Part shown: positions 46,853 to 56,145 of the stretch, in pieces
Layout of the letters: the number at the start of each line of letters is the position of its first letter
How positions within the stretch are numbered: position 1 is the first letter of the stretch
Source: Sporothrix humicola
Lineage: Eukaryota; Ascomycota; Sordariomycetes; Ophiostomatales; Ophiostomataceae
DNA length: 64,000 nt
Direction: 5' to 3'
Assembly (NCBI GenBank): GCA_021396245.1
Contig: WNYE01000064.1
Coordinates: 1 to 64,000, forward strand
Notes under the pieces: model-generated
Told to the model about the DNA's origin: nothing
Databases searched by the model: none
Seen by the model: only the letters and a program-made list of their open reading frames with translations
Translations under genes and position numbers: made by a program

Positions 46853-48010
46853 CTACTTCTGATTCATAATGACTATCTTAATGTGCTTTCTTGCCTGTTG
46901 TGCTTCAAGCGCCTCTGTAATCTTTGTCAAAGGATATGTGCCAGTTATCAGCGGACCCGGGCCAACCTTTTTTGTCGTGATCAACTCAATGGCCTCTTCA
47001 TAGCAGCCCGGAGTGTATCTCACAGTACCAAGTAGATTGAGTCCTTTGGCTGTGAGTGCCAACAGTGGTATCGGCGTCAATGATCTCTCCAAGTCTAGGC
47101 CGGCCTGGACTAGAGTGCCACATGGTTTGAGCAGAGCGATGCCAAGATGAACGCAAGAAGCAGCTCCTGTAGCCTCGACAACAACGTCAAACCCGTGGGA
47201 AAGATTACAGCCAGAGAGGGTAGACTGGGCACACTCTTTGATCCAAGGCTCTTCAACCTCACAATCTGATGACGGTGGTCGCCGTTCGAGGGTGATTCCT
47301 TTTGTAGCTCCATACTCCTCTGCAAATCTTGTGCGCGATGCATTGCGGTCAAACATGACAATGGTCTGCAGGCCTCGAGCTTTGGCCACGGCCAGGACCA
47401 GGAGGGCCAGCGGACCACATCCCAAGATGGCCAGTGTTTGGTCTGGTCCAAGATTGGCTCGCCGAGCGACCTGGACAGCAACAGCCAAGGGTTGGAGGGC
47501 CCCGGCTGCTTCCCAAGAGCACAGTTCAAGACTGTCCGGCAGGGGCACCGTCCGCTCGGCTTTGAAAGTATAAAACTGACAGAGCGTGCCGTCCACGGGG
47601 TCGAGCCCGCAGTATTTCAGACGAACACAAACGTTTGTTTTCCCCCGTCGACAAAACTCGCACTCGCCACAGGCATAATCCGGTCGAACAGCTACCCGCT
47701 GGCCGACATGGCGCTCTTTGACGCTGCTGCCGACAGAACGAATAATGCCGGCCGACTCGTGGCCGAGGACGAGCTGCCTTGACTTGTGTTCGGCCTTCCA
47801 GGCGTGGCCATCGGAGCCGCAGAGGCCGGTCACAACAATCTCGACGAGGACCTCATCGTCACCTGGGGCTCGGACAGGCCGTTGCTGGATCTCAAGCTGC
47901 CGTGGACCGGTCCAAACGACGGCACGATTTGATGTTGGGGGGAACGCCTCTGCCATGATGGGTTCGATTTGGTCGATGACAATGTCGACATTACTATGAG
48001 CCATCGCCAT
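46853..48010 (-). CDS. Zinc-dependent medium-chain dehydrogenase, sorbitol/xylitol-DH-like
   Basis: Intronless, 385 residues from the ATG at 48010 (AAGATGGCG); the longer ORF upstream begins at GTG, and an ATG at 47956 is also possible. The enzyme class oxidises a secondary alcohol or polyol with NAD(P)+. The N-terminal GroES-like domain holds the catalytic zinc ligands (GLCGSDGHAW; GHESAG) and a complete structural-zinc loop (CGECEFCRRGKTNVC, four Cys). The Rossmann part has LAILGCGPLALLVLAVAKARG; the following segment (IVMFDRNASRTRFAEEYGAT) has Asp at the end of beta-2, favouring NAD+. It lacks signal peptide and membrane helices. Substrate is undetermined; the closest broad group by motif is sorbitol/xylitol/L-arabinitol dehydrogenase. 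It sits between an MFS permease and the DLH-like gene. Confidence 0.9.
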   Translation of the reverse strand: MAMAHSNVDIVIDQIEPIMAEAFPPTSNRAVVWTGPRQLEIQQRPVRAPGDDEVLVEIVVTGLCGSDGHAWKAEHKSRQLVLGHESAGIIRSVGSSVKERHVGQRVAVRPDYACGECEFCRRGKTNVCVRLKYCGLDPVDGTLCQFYTFKAERTVPLPDSLELCSWEAAGALQPLAVAVQVARRANLGPDQTLAILGCGPLALLVLAVAKARGLQTIVMFDRNASRTRFAEEYGATKGITLERRPPSSDCEVEEPWIKECAQSTLSGCNLSHGFDVVVEATGAASCVHLGIALLKPCGTLVQAGLDLERSLTPIPLLALTAKGLNLLGTVRYTPGCYEEAIELITTKKVGPGPLITGTYPLTKITEALEAQQARKHIKIVIMNQK

Positions 48011-48850
48011 CTTTGATTTCACAATTATCACCGTAGATAACTACACCATACCGGACTGCTTGTCCGGACTCGGGCGCACGACATCACCGACTCCGTTCCA
48101 CGTCCGCTGGGAAGTGTCGTACATTTACGAAGTGCCCAAGTGGGACGTCGCAGGGCTGTACAGTTGCGATAACGAAAAATAAAATAAAAGGAAGCTCACC
48201 ATCAATACGGAGCATGTGAGTGAGAAGTAAGATTTCCGCGGTTCGGGATGGATCAGGGACGTGCCGGTATCCATTCGTGCTTGATTTCTTAATTTATTTA
48301 GGGCTAGACGTGTGTGAGACTGGGGTATGTCGTACTGTGACGGGTCGTCTGCATACCGCAGTCAGACATGGTATGGAGCATGTTCGTGTAAGTCAATAAA
48401 GTCTACTTGCTTGGTCAGGTTTGTCAGTTTGTGGTCCATATTGCTCTCCCTAATCTATTTTTATTTTGTGCACAAGGTCACGATATCAACTTCTTCTTCT
48501 GGATGCCGTGACAGACAATACAAGGAACCTTTTACCCGAATAGAGCAAGCCGATGAGTTTATCTCGTGATTCTGTCACACAGTTGCATTGTTCAAGTCGA
48601 ATGTTTGGTTTCGTGGGGGCGATTCCCGTCTTTCCCCGGACTTTGACTTATTACAGTGGACCTCCAGCGTCACAATCGCTAATTCGCGGCAGCTTACAGG
48701 CTGTTCTTGGATTGCCTTTTTCCACCTCCACTCATGCCCATATTGCTATCACAAACCGAGGCGAGCCCCTCATGTTCCGTCCAACTCAACTCAATTCAAC
48801 TCCGCACAATCTCACTTCATCACAGACAGCGAACCACGGATATCGCCAGC
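48011..48850. other. Divergent intergenic region
   Basis: It holds promoters for the dehydrogenase (-) and the DLH/SnoaL-like gene (+). Overlapping ORFs at 48553-48993 are out of frame with the latter. The CAACTCAACTCAATTCAACTC stretch near 48780 is a likely leader. Confidence 0.55.
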
Positions 48851-50163
48851 ATGTTCACACCTACCACTGTCCCGCCAGCGCCCTTGCCTACGCCACGGCT
48901 CAAAGAGCTGCGCCCAGGCCTGTCTCTGCTGCCTCCACTTTCGCGCAGAGGAACAGGGCCCGGCCTAGTTGTTGTTTGTCCGGAGACGGCTGATCCGCTG
49001 GCAATTGTCAACGGAGTGCCGTGGCCGCTAGTGAAATGGGCGGAGGAGAGCTACACAGTCGTCCACGTTCAGCCAAAGGCTCTGACAGAAGGCGCAGAAA
49101 AGACTCTGAGAGATGCACTGGCAGCTTTAGCCGACTGCAAAGAATGCACGCCCAAAGGCAAAGTCGGCATCGTGGGTACGTATTGATCTGTCATCATTCT
49201 GAATCCGTAATTTATGCTAACATTGCAGTCTACGGGGCATCGTTGTGGAATGATTTGGCGGCCGCCATTCCGACCAGTGATATTTTCGGCGCCGTTATCT
49301 ACGCCGGCGCAACAGAGACCGAGTCTCTCGTCACTTCCCCCGTCCCTGTCCTTCAACATCTCGGCGGTTCCGGTCCCAGCACTGGCCGTACTCTGGAACG
49401 CTCTGCCGAACGTACTCGCTACTGGTACCCTTCCGTGGCCTCATTGTCGTCTCCTAGTCTTTTTGCCGTTCCGTTTCAGCCAGAATTCCATTATGCCACT
49501 GAAGCTGTTGCGCATACTCGCAGTTTGACATTTCTCAAACCATTAATGGGCGGTCCTTATTTTGATCTCGAGCTTCTCTGGGACGAGCACACCTTTTACG
49601 AGTTTGGCGACCGCTCTGTCGAACACACAATGGCCACTATGGTCCAGGAGCCTTACGTTAACCATGTCCCAACTTTGACGGGCGGAATTGGCCGGGCGTC
49701 TCTTTCTGATTTCTACAGAGACCACTTTATCTTTTGCAACAGCCCCGACACAGCCCTGGAGTTGGTCAGCCGGACGGTCGGTATTGACCGTGTTGTCGAC
49801 GAGTTCTTGTACACATTTACGCACGACCGGGTGGTGGACTGGATGCTTCCTGGAGTCCCGCCAACTGGAAAGAAAGTCGAGGCACCATTCACGGCTGTTG
49901 TCAATATTCGCGGCGATCGTCTGTATCATGAACACATTGCCTGGGACCAGGGCACTGTTCTGGCACAACTTGGCCTCCTGCCTCAGTACCTTCCCTTCCC
50001 GTACCCCGTCGAAGGCCAGCCTGCGGACAAAAAGCTCGAGTACAGGCTGCCTGTGGCCGGCATCCAGACGGCCAACAAGTTGAGAGAGAAGAACGCCGAG
50101 CCCTCCAACCAGATGTTTTCATATGCGGTACGGGAGGCTGACGAGGACAGCAGCTCCAAATAA
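48851..50163 (+). CDS. Carboxymethylenebutenolidase-like protein with SnoaL-like domain
   Basis: Two exons (48851-49175, 49229-50163) encode 419 residues. The 53-nt intron has a GTACGT donor and a GCTAAC branch point. Residues 1-200 resemble a degenerate dienelactone hydrolase (LVVVCPETADPLAIVNGVPW; GIVVYGASLWNDLAAAIPTS). Residues about 230-390 form a SnoaL/NTF2-like domain (HVPTLTGGIGRASLSDFYRD, SRTVGIDRVVDEFLYTFTHD, WMLPGVPP, RLYHEHIAWDQGTVLAQLGL). Fungal genomes carry many such fusions annotated as carboxymethylenebutenolidase. Here the nucleophile elbow reads YGASLW rather than the classic G-x-C-x-G, so hydrolase activity is doubtful; the SnoaL-like half may carry the function. It is likely cytosolic. 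Its place beside the monooxygenase-permease group suggests ring-cleavage or lactone chemistry, which is inference. Confidence 0.85.
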
Positions 50164-50476
50164 GATGCAAATAAAATAATACAAAGGAATCAATTCTATA
50201 AATTCAGCAAAATAAAAATTCAAACCAAAATACAGAGTCATTCGAAGAAGTCGCATGAGATGAAAGTCGCCTCGTCCGTTTTACCGTCTTAGTGGGTCCA
50301 CGTGATGGCACAGCGCGATCAGCCGATGAAGCTCCCTGGAGCTTAGCAGCATGGTGGGGTGATTGCCAATTGGGCAATTCAACATTTAACGTCAGCCTCG
50401 TCAACCCCCTTCTAAACCACTTCCACACCCTCTTTTCCCTATTTTCCTTCGCAATTAAACACACACACACACCAAC
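50164..50476. other. CDC8 promoter region
   Basis: These 313 bp between tandem plus-strand genes end in a CT-rich and (CA)n leader (about 50455-50472) before the CDC8 ATG. No TATA box is evident. Confidence 0.55.
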
Positions 50477-51301
50477 ATGTCTGAATCACTACCAACATAC
50501 GGCGCCGGCGAGGGCCCGGTGCGCGGCGCGTTTGTCGTCCTCGAGGGCCTCGACCGCAGCGGCAAGACGACACAGGTCAAGCTGCTGGCGAAGCATTTGA
50601 CGAGCGAAGGGCGCGACGTGCAAGTGATGCGCTTTCCGGGTGAGTTCACTGTCGTTGAAGCAAGATGATATTACGCCGTGCACTCCACTGACAGGATAGA
50701 CCGCACGACGCCAATCGGCCAGATGATTGATGCGTACCTCAAGAGCCAGGCCGCTATGGACGACCACGTTATCCACCTCCTCTTCTCGGCGAACCGCTGG
50801 GAGGCCGTCACCAAGATTACCGAGCTTCTCTCCAAAGGAACGACAGTCGTCTGCGACCGCTACTACTACAGCGGCATGGTCTACTCGGCCGCCAAGCACA
50901 ACCCGACGCTCTCGCTGCCATGGGCTCGCGCGCCCGAAGTCGGTCTGCCACGGCCCGACTTGGTGGTATTCCTCGACCTGACCGAAGAAGAGGCGAAAAA
51001 GCGCGGCGGCTGGGGCGACGAGATTTACGAAAAGGCCGAGATGCAGCGCAAGGTGCGCAAGCTGTTTTGGGGCCTGAGTCTGGGGCGCATTGACCCCGAG
51101 ACGGGCGCAGCTGCCGACAACGACAAGCATCCACCGTCGTCGCACGATCTTATTTTCAGAGAAGAGGAGGAGGACCTGTACGTCACCGACGCATCAACAA
51201 CGGTCGACGAGGTGGCCGACGCCGTGTGGAAGGTGGCGAGCAAACGCATTGCGGCCGTCGAGCGCGGGGAGCTAGGACGAACTGTCCGTCGGGTGACATG
51301 A
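50477..51301 (+). CDS. CDC8: Thymidylate (dTMP) kinase
   Basis: Two exons (50477-50639, 50700-51301) encode 254 residues. The enzyme phosphorylates dTMP to dTDP for DNA synthesis. The P-loop is GLDRSGKT (24-31), and splicing restores the hallmark RFPDRTTPIGQ. Further marks are the DRY motif (VVCDRYYYSGMVYSAAKH) and the PRPDLVVFLDLTEEEAKKRG segment. The intron is 60 nt with a CACTGAC branch point; the first AG after it (50694) would bring in an in-frame TAG, so the acceptor used must be the next one, GATAG ending 50699. The protein is longer than yeast Cdc8 (216) because of a short N-terminal leader and a PETGAAADNDKHPPSSHD insertion. It converges with FOL2. Confidence 0.95.
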
Positions 51302-51605
51302 CATGACGAAGACGAGCAGTACTTTTCATATGACGTAAAGACGATAGATTAAGAAGAGATAAACCAAATGCACCCCCAAATGCCGTGTTGAGCCAACAAG
51401 TAATAACAGATCATGGACAAATAACAGAAAAGAGACAAAGGAAACAAACGCCGAAACAAAATGCCTGCCTCTGTGAGAGGTCGCCACGGGACGTGTCTTG
51501 TTGAATACGCGTCGTCATCTCGTGACCCATCAATGCCGCGAGGCATGATGCCCGTACTAGTAGAAAATAATAGAGAACAAAAAGGAAAAGAAAGAAAAGA
51601 GTCCC
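51302..51605. other. Convergent spacer CDC8/FOL2
   Basis: These 304 bp are shared 3' flank of two convergent genes. Nothing else was seen. Confidence 0.6.
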
Positions 51606-52607
51606 TTAATGGCGGTTCACACCAACAAGGCTCAGGAACTCGTTGCGCGTCTTCTCCTTGCGCTCGAAGCAGCCCAAGACACAGCTCGTAATCGTCGTCG
51701 CGCTCGTCTTTTGCACACCGCGCATCACCATGCACAGGTGGCTCGACTCCATCACCACCGCCACGCCCTGCGGCTGCAAAATCTCCATAATCGCATTGGC
51801 CACGTCCTTGGTCAGCCGCTCCTGGATCTGCAGCCGCCGGCTGAACATCTCGGCAATCCGCGGCAGCTTCGAGATGCCAATCACCGAGTGGAACGGGATG
51901 TAGCCAATGTGCATCTTGCCCGTAAACGGCACCATGTGGTGCTCGCACAGGCTATACACCTCAATGTCCTTGACAATCACCATCTCGTTGTGGCCCTCGT
52001 GGAAGATTGCGCCGTTCACCACCTCGCGCACGTTCGACTGGTAGCCCTGCGTAAAGTCCAGCAGCGCCTTGGCGTACCGGTCCGGCGTCCCCAGCAGGCC
52101 CGCCCGGTCCGGGTCCTCGCCCACGCACTCCAGGATCGTGCGCACCGCCCCGCGCATCTTTTCGAGACGCACCGCCCGCTCCTCCTCGTTCTCGTCCAGA
52201 CGCGCACGCGTGCCTATGCTCGGCCGGCTGAGGCCGTCAAAGTCGATAAAGGGGCTCGGCGAGCGGGTGACGGCTGCGCTCGCGCTCTGCTTGCCGCCAT
52301 CGGGGCTCGGTGTCCGCGTCACCGCCTTGGCGCTCGTGCTGCTCTCGGGCTCGTCGCGGGGATCACGTGCCGCCTTGCTCATGCTGTGCCGGCGCTTGGC
52401 TGCCCGCCGTGCCGACGACGCCGACTTGTGTCTGCGCCGCTTTGCGTTGCCGCCGTTGTTGCCGCCATTAGCAGCAGCCTTTGCATCGGTGGGCGTTGAT
52501 GTTCCTGACGCCGCAGAGGCATTTGCGGCCGCTGTTGCTGCTTTGGTCTTATCACCGTTGACGTTGGGCAAAGCCATGACCACATCAGTCGCTTCGTTGT
52601 CGGCCAT
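51606..52607 (-). CDS. FOL2: GTP cyclohydrolase I
   Basis: Intronless, 333 residues. It converts GTP to dihydroneopterin triphosphate, the first step of folate synthesis. The C-terminal ~200 residues are the T-fold domain: PDRAGLLGTPDRYAKALLDF, IEVYSLCEHHMVPFTGKMHI with zinc Cys and His, YIPFHSVIGISKLPRIAEMF, ERLTKDVANAIMEILQPQGV, and ESSHLCMVMRGVQK with the second zinc Cys. The N-terminal ~130 residues are an Ala/Asn/Ser-rich extension with a basic patch (AKRRRHKS; RRAAKRRHSM) and SP sites (RTPSPD, TRSPSPF). The patch could act as a nuclear-localisation or regulatory region, which is inference. The start MADNEATDVV lies at the first ATG after the leader. It is divergent from TAF11. Confidence 0.96.
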   Translation of the reverse strand: MADNEATDVVMALPNVNGDKTKAATAAANASAASGTSTPTDAKAAANGGNNGGNAKRRRHKSASSARRAAKRRHSMSKAARDPRDEPESSTSAKAVTRTPSPDGGKQSASAAVTRSPSPFIDFDGLSRPSIGTRARLDENEEERAVRLEKMRGAVRTILECVGEDPDRAGLLGTPDRYAKALLDFTQGYQSNVREVVNGAIFHEGHNEMVIVKDIEVYSLCEHHMVPFTGKMHIGYIPFHSVIGISKLPRIAEMFSRRLQIQERLTKDVANAIMEILQPQGVAVVMESSHLCMVMRGVQKTSATTITSCVLGCFERKEKTRNEFLSLVGVNRH

Positions 52608-53438
52608 TGTGGATGTGTATGTGGTGGGGGTGGGAAAAGGGAAGGCGCGGATCAGTCGAACGTCGGTGAGAGGAAGGAACGAATGTGCGGGATATCGAAT
52701 TACTCAACACGCAATCCGTAAAACGCAATTCGTTGGGAAGGAACGACTGAAATTGCGCTCCTAGTGCAACAAATGTTGCGCTGTCGGAGAAGGAAGGAAA
52801 GAAAAGAGGTTTGTCGTATTATTCTCTCGTCACATTGTCTGAGTGAGTCAGGTGTTGCAAAGGAGCAAAAGAAATGGGAGGAACGAGAAAACAGAAAAGA
52901 GAAAAGAGAGAAAGAAAGAGGAGAAACTTTTCTACCCTGTCTCACGCCCGTTTGCAAAAACGTGCTATTCTTTTCGTGCTATTCTTCTCAATTATAACCA
53001 TTTCCCAGCCTAGTGAAAGCGAAACAACCCGGCGGAAAACTTACTTTTTTTCTTTAATAACTTTTTTTTTTCTTCGTCCTTATTGCGTGGGGCCCTTTAT
53101 CTTATCGCCCGCTGCTAGCCGGTCGCCGTTGTCCGCTGTCGCAGTCAATTGCTGCTTTTGACGTCAGGCTGGGGATTTACACAGTAGGCGAGTTTGAGGC
53201 TTGCTCCCACGTGCCAGCTCAGTGAGGCGGTGCGCAAGGCCCACTTTAATTTATCCACTGTCCCAGTCAGTGCTGCACAGGCCCAAACGCGCAACTGCAC
53301 GCTGTCACGGTCGCTATTGCCTCTAGAGTCCAAAGCTCGTCAATTTGAGCTTCACCTTCACATCGCCGTCAACTTGCATCCTCCCGGCACTCCGCCTCCG
53401 TCGACGACGCCCGCGTCTTCCATCACACAACCGCCACT
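52608..53438. promoter_or_regulatory. Divergent intergenic region FOL2/TAF11
   Basis: These 831 bp carry both promoters. The central part (52760-53060) is A/G-rich on the plus strand, then T-rich; the TAF11 side ends in a CA/CT-rich leader. No other ORF or RNA was seen. Confidence 0.5.
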
Positions 53439-54542
53439 ATGGCATCACCATATTCATCGCCATCATTCAACATTACCAAGAAGAAGCGCACCGCCAGCGA
53501 TGCCTCACCCCAGTCGCCAGCCCTGAAGCGTCGCAAGGCCTCTAACATCTCGTCCGCCTCCTTTTCCGCTGCCAACCATCCACTCCGACAGACCTCGTTT
53601 CCGCCCGAGGAAGCATCAACGCCCTTTTCGGCGCGCTCGCCCTCGGTCGACTTCAACGACAATGCCAGCTTCGTGAGCGGCGGGCCCAGCTCGGTCGCAG
53701 GCGGCACGGGCCCGTCGACGAAAAAGAAGCGCGGCCGCAAACCCAAGGCGGACAAGTTGCGCGAGCAGACGCCCAGCGTCGTCGGTGCCAACGGGAGAGC
53801 CACGACGGCTGCCAGTGCTGTGAGCGGCACGAGCGGTGCGAACGGCGGTGGACCCAAGAGCAGTACGGGGGCGCCAGGCGACAGCCAGGGCGCCAACGCG
53901 GGCGAAGACGACGACAACGACGGCGGCGATGGCGACATGCCCGACTCGGGCGCGGCGACGGCAAAACGGACCGACGAGGAACGCAAAGAGGAGAAGCGGC
54001 TGCGTGCGGCACTCGTGGCGTGCATGGATAGCGACCAGTACGAACGAATCTCGGCATGGCGCGCGGCAAAACTACCCGACGCCGTCATTCGACGACTCGT
54101 CAATGCCACCGTCTCGCAGTCGGTACCGTCGTCCGTTGTGACGGCTGTGCGGTCGGTGACAAAGTACTTTTTGACGGACCTGATCACGAGTGCCCAGGCT
54201 GTGCAAGACGAATGGATCGCTGCCGGCCAAGAACCTCAAACAGAAGACGGCAAGCCGTGGCCCGGCATGGTTCTCGCACGCGGCGAGCCCGAAGTGGCCG
54301 CCCTGTACGAGAAGCAGTCGTCCCTCGCCATCCCCGAGTGGGAACCCGAATCGGCCGACCACATTCTGCGGGAACCGCCCAAAGGCCCCTTGCGGCCTGA
54401 CCACCTGCGCGAAGCATGGCGGCGCTACAAGGTGTCCGTGCAGAGTAAGACGGCCGGCGCACTCGACCTGTGGCACACGCAGCAGAGCACGGGTGTCGAG
54501 CGGTTCCCGGCACGCACAGGCGGCAAGCGGCTGTTCAAGTGA
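53439..54542 (+). CDS. TAF11: TFIID subunit 11 (TAF11, hTAFII28-like)
   Basis: Intronless, 367 residues. TAF11 pairs with TAF13 by a histone fold inside TFIID and contacts TBP and promoter DNA. The N-terminal ~190 residues are disordered and rich in Ser/Ala/Gly, with an AT-hook-like KKKRGRKPKA (about 95) and an acidic stretch (EDDDNDGGDGD). The histone fold starts near residue 200: RISAWRAAKLPDAVIRRLVN, then ATVSQSVPSSVVTAVRSVTK, then YFLTDLITSAQAVQDEW. The family's conserved C-terminal helix, PLRPDHLREAWRRYK, sits near 320, separated by a ~55-residue insertion that in animals and yeast is shorter. The tail ends GGKRLFK. The start codon (ATGGCATC) follows a CA/CT-rich leader. Confidence 0.92.
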   Translation: MASPYSSPSFNITKKKRTASDASPQSPALKRRKASNISSASFSAANHPLRQTSFPPEEASTPFSARSPSVDFNDNASFVSGGPSSVAGGTGPSTKKKRGRKPKADKLREQTPSVVGANGRATTAASAVSGTSGANGGGPKSSTGAPGDSQGANAGEDDDNDGGDGDMPDSGAATAKRTDEERKEEKRLRAALVACMDSDQYERISAWRAAKLPDAVIRRLVNATVSQSVPSSVVTAVRSVTKYFLTDLITSAQAVQDEWIAAGQEPQTEDGKPWPGMVLARGEPEVAALYEKQSSLAIPEWEPESADHILREPPKGPLRPDHLREAWRRYKVSVQSKTAGALDLWHTQQSTGVERFPARTGGKRLFK

Positions 54543-56145
54543 GCGAAGGAAAGAAGCTGATGGACGGGATCTACCCATCCTATCTACTACAAATTTTGAC
54601 GATGAATGACGATTATCACGACGACAGAGACGACTACAAGATCGTCTTATCTTTGCACAATACACTCTGCAACGCAACCATGGTTCCTGCAACACCCAAT
54701 AATGGGTCGACATAATAGAATCGACACCACCACGATGCATATGGGCCAAAAGGAACGAACAGAGAATATGCTTATCGCAGCAGTCCTAAAATAAGCCATT
54801 TCATCAACTTTGACGGACAAGCTGCCGGTCACACACATCGCGGCACTTCGGATCTGGAAGCGATACGCATCTGACCGTCTATGGTCTACCCTTATGGTTC
54901 GGCAGGGGTGTTTGTTTCAGAAAAATCCGATATCCAACACTCACGAGAATCTCGCCGGCACGGATTTAGAAATCGGGAATATGCTGCCTCTTTTGCTCTC
55001 ACCTAGGCAATTGCATGCGATACAGCGGCATACAGACTAGGAAGCCTACACAGCGCCCAGAATGCGCAAAGCAAACAGCAAAGCACGCACCAAGGAAGAG
55101 GACATGATTTGCGACCTGCAGCAGCGCTCCGTGGGGGTGCAGCGGCGCGTGGTTTGGCTTGATTTTATTTGGGACTTGTCACCCTCCGATCCTCGGCACA
55201 TGCACTCAAGGTTGTTGGAGATTGGGTGGAGTGACCGTTGCAGATTCTCAGTGATCTCTGCATCTTTATCTTGGGGATACTCGTCATAGTTTAGAGTGTT
55301 TGCAATCAATTGAGACTACCTGCCTCAATAATAATATTATTACCCCATGTCCGTTGGACAACTTTTTTGACAAGCGTTTTGATTCCACGTTCCTTTTTTC
55401 GTGTTTTGCATTTTTTGTTTTGCATTTCAAGTCTTTAACCTCGCCCATTCTAGCTCCCCTCGGATCTTCCTCCCTCTCATTCAACCTTTATCTCGCCATT
55501 GTCCCAGCCTTGCCGGCCCATTCATATCCGCCACAGTTTCTCGGTACTCTCCGTCCGTGCTGAATCACTTGACCCCCTTCAGCCGTGTCGTGCCCACTAG
55601 AAAGGCTCAAGAACGTATCGAATAATCTCAAGAAGCTGGTTCGATTTCAACATCCTCTCTGTTGCGCCATTGTCCCAGATAGTTGGGAGTTTTCTCTTTT
55701 TTTCTTTCTTCGTCCCAAGACGTTCCCGATTCAGGAACCAAGAGGCACAAATTCGGGTTGCGCTTCCTATTCAGGCCTGCCTTGGCCTTTTGTGGTCTAT
55801 TGTTGCCTGCATGGCCTGGGCTGTTTGGCTGCATGATACCCACATGAGCTTTGCTGGCAAGGCCTTGCATTTGTTATCCATTGATCCTTCTAATCTTGAC
55901 GTTTGTTCTTCTTATTTCCTGTTCTTTTTCTTTCTCTGATACCGTCCTGGCTTTGCTCTTACTTTTGTCTTTTTCTATTCCTTTTTAATCTTTGCTTTTT
56001 CTCATCTTCAACATACCGGCCCCTTTCTGCATTTTTATCACCCAACTCTCACCAGTTATCGACTGACCCCTCCGACATCTCCAATCCTCCTATCTCCAAT
56101 ACCCCAAACGACCCCCACGAAGGACACAAGGCGATAGAAAAAACA
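54543..56145. other. Intergenic region, TAF11 3' flank to dehydrogenase leader
   Basis: No gene is supported. The segment 55300-56145 is strongly pyrimidine-rich on the plus strand, ending in CT-rich tracts, and most likely forms the promoter and long leader of the hydroxyacid dehydrogenase. The frame upstream of its ATG stays open to 55903, but codes low-complexity Phe/Leu/Ser and is not likely protein. Confidence 0.55.

Noticed and set aside
55903..56145. N-terminal extension of the hydroxyacid dehydrogenase ORF
   Set aside because: It is Phe/Leu/Ser low-complexity sequence from a CT-rich leader; the ATG at 56146 has a far better context.
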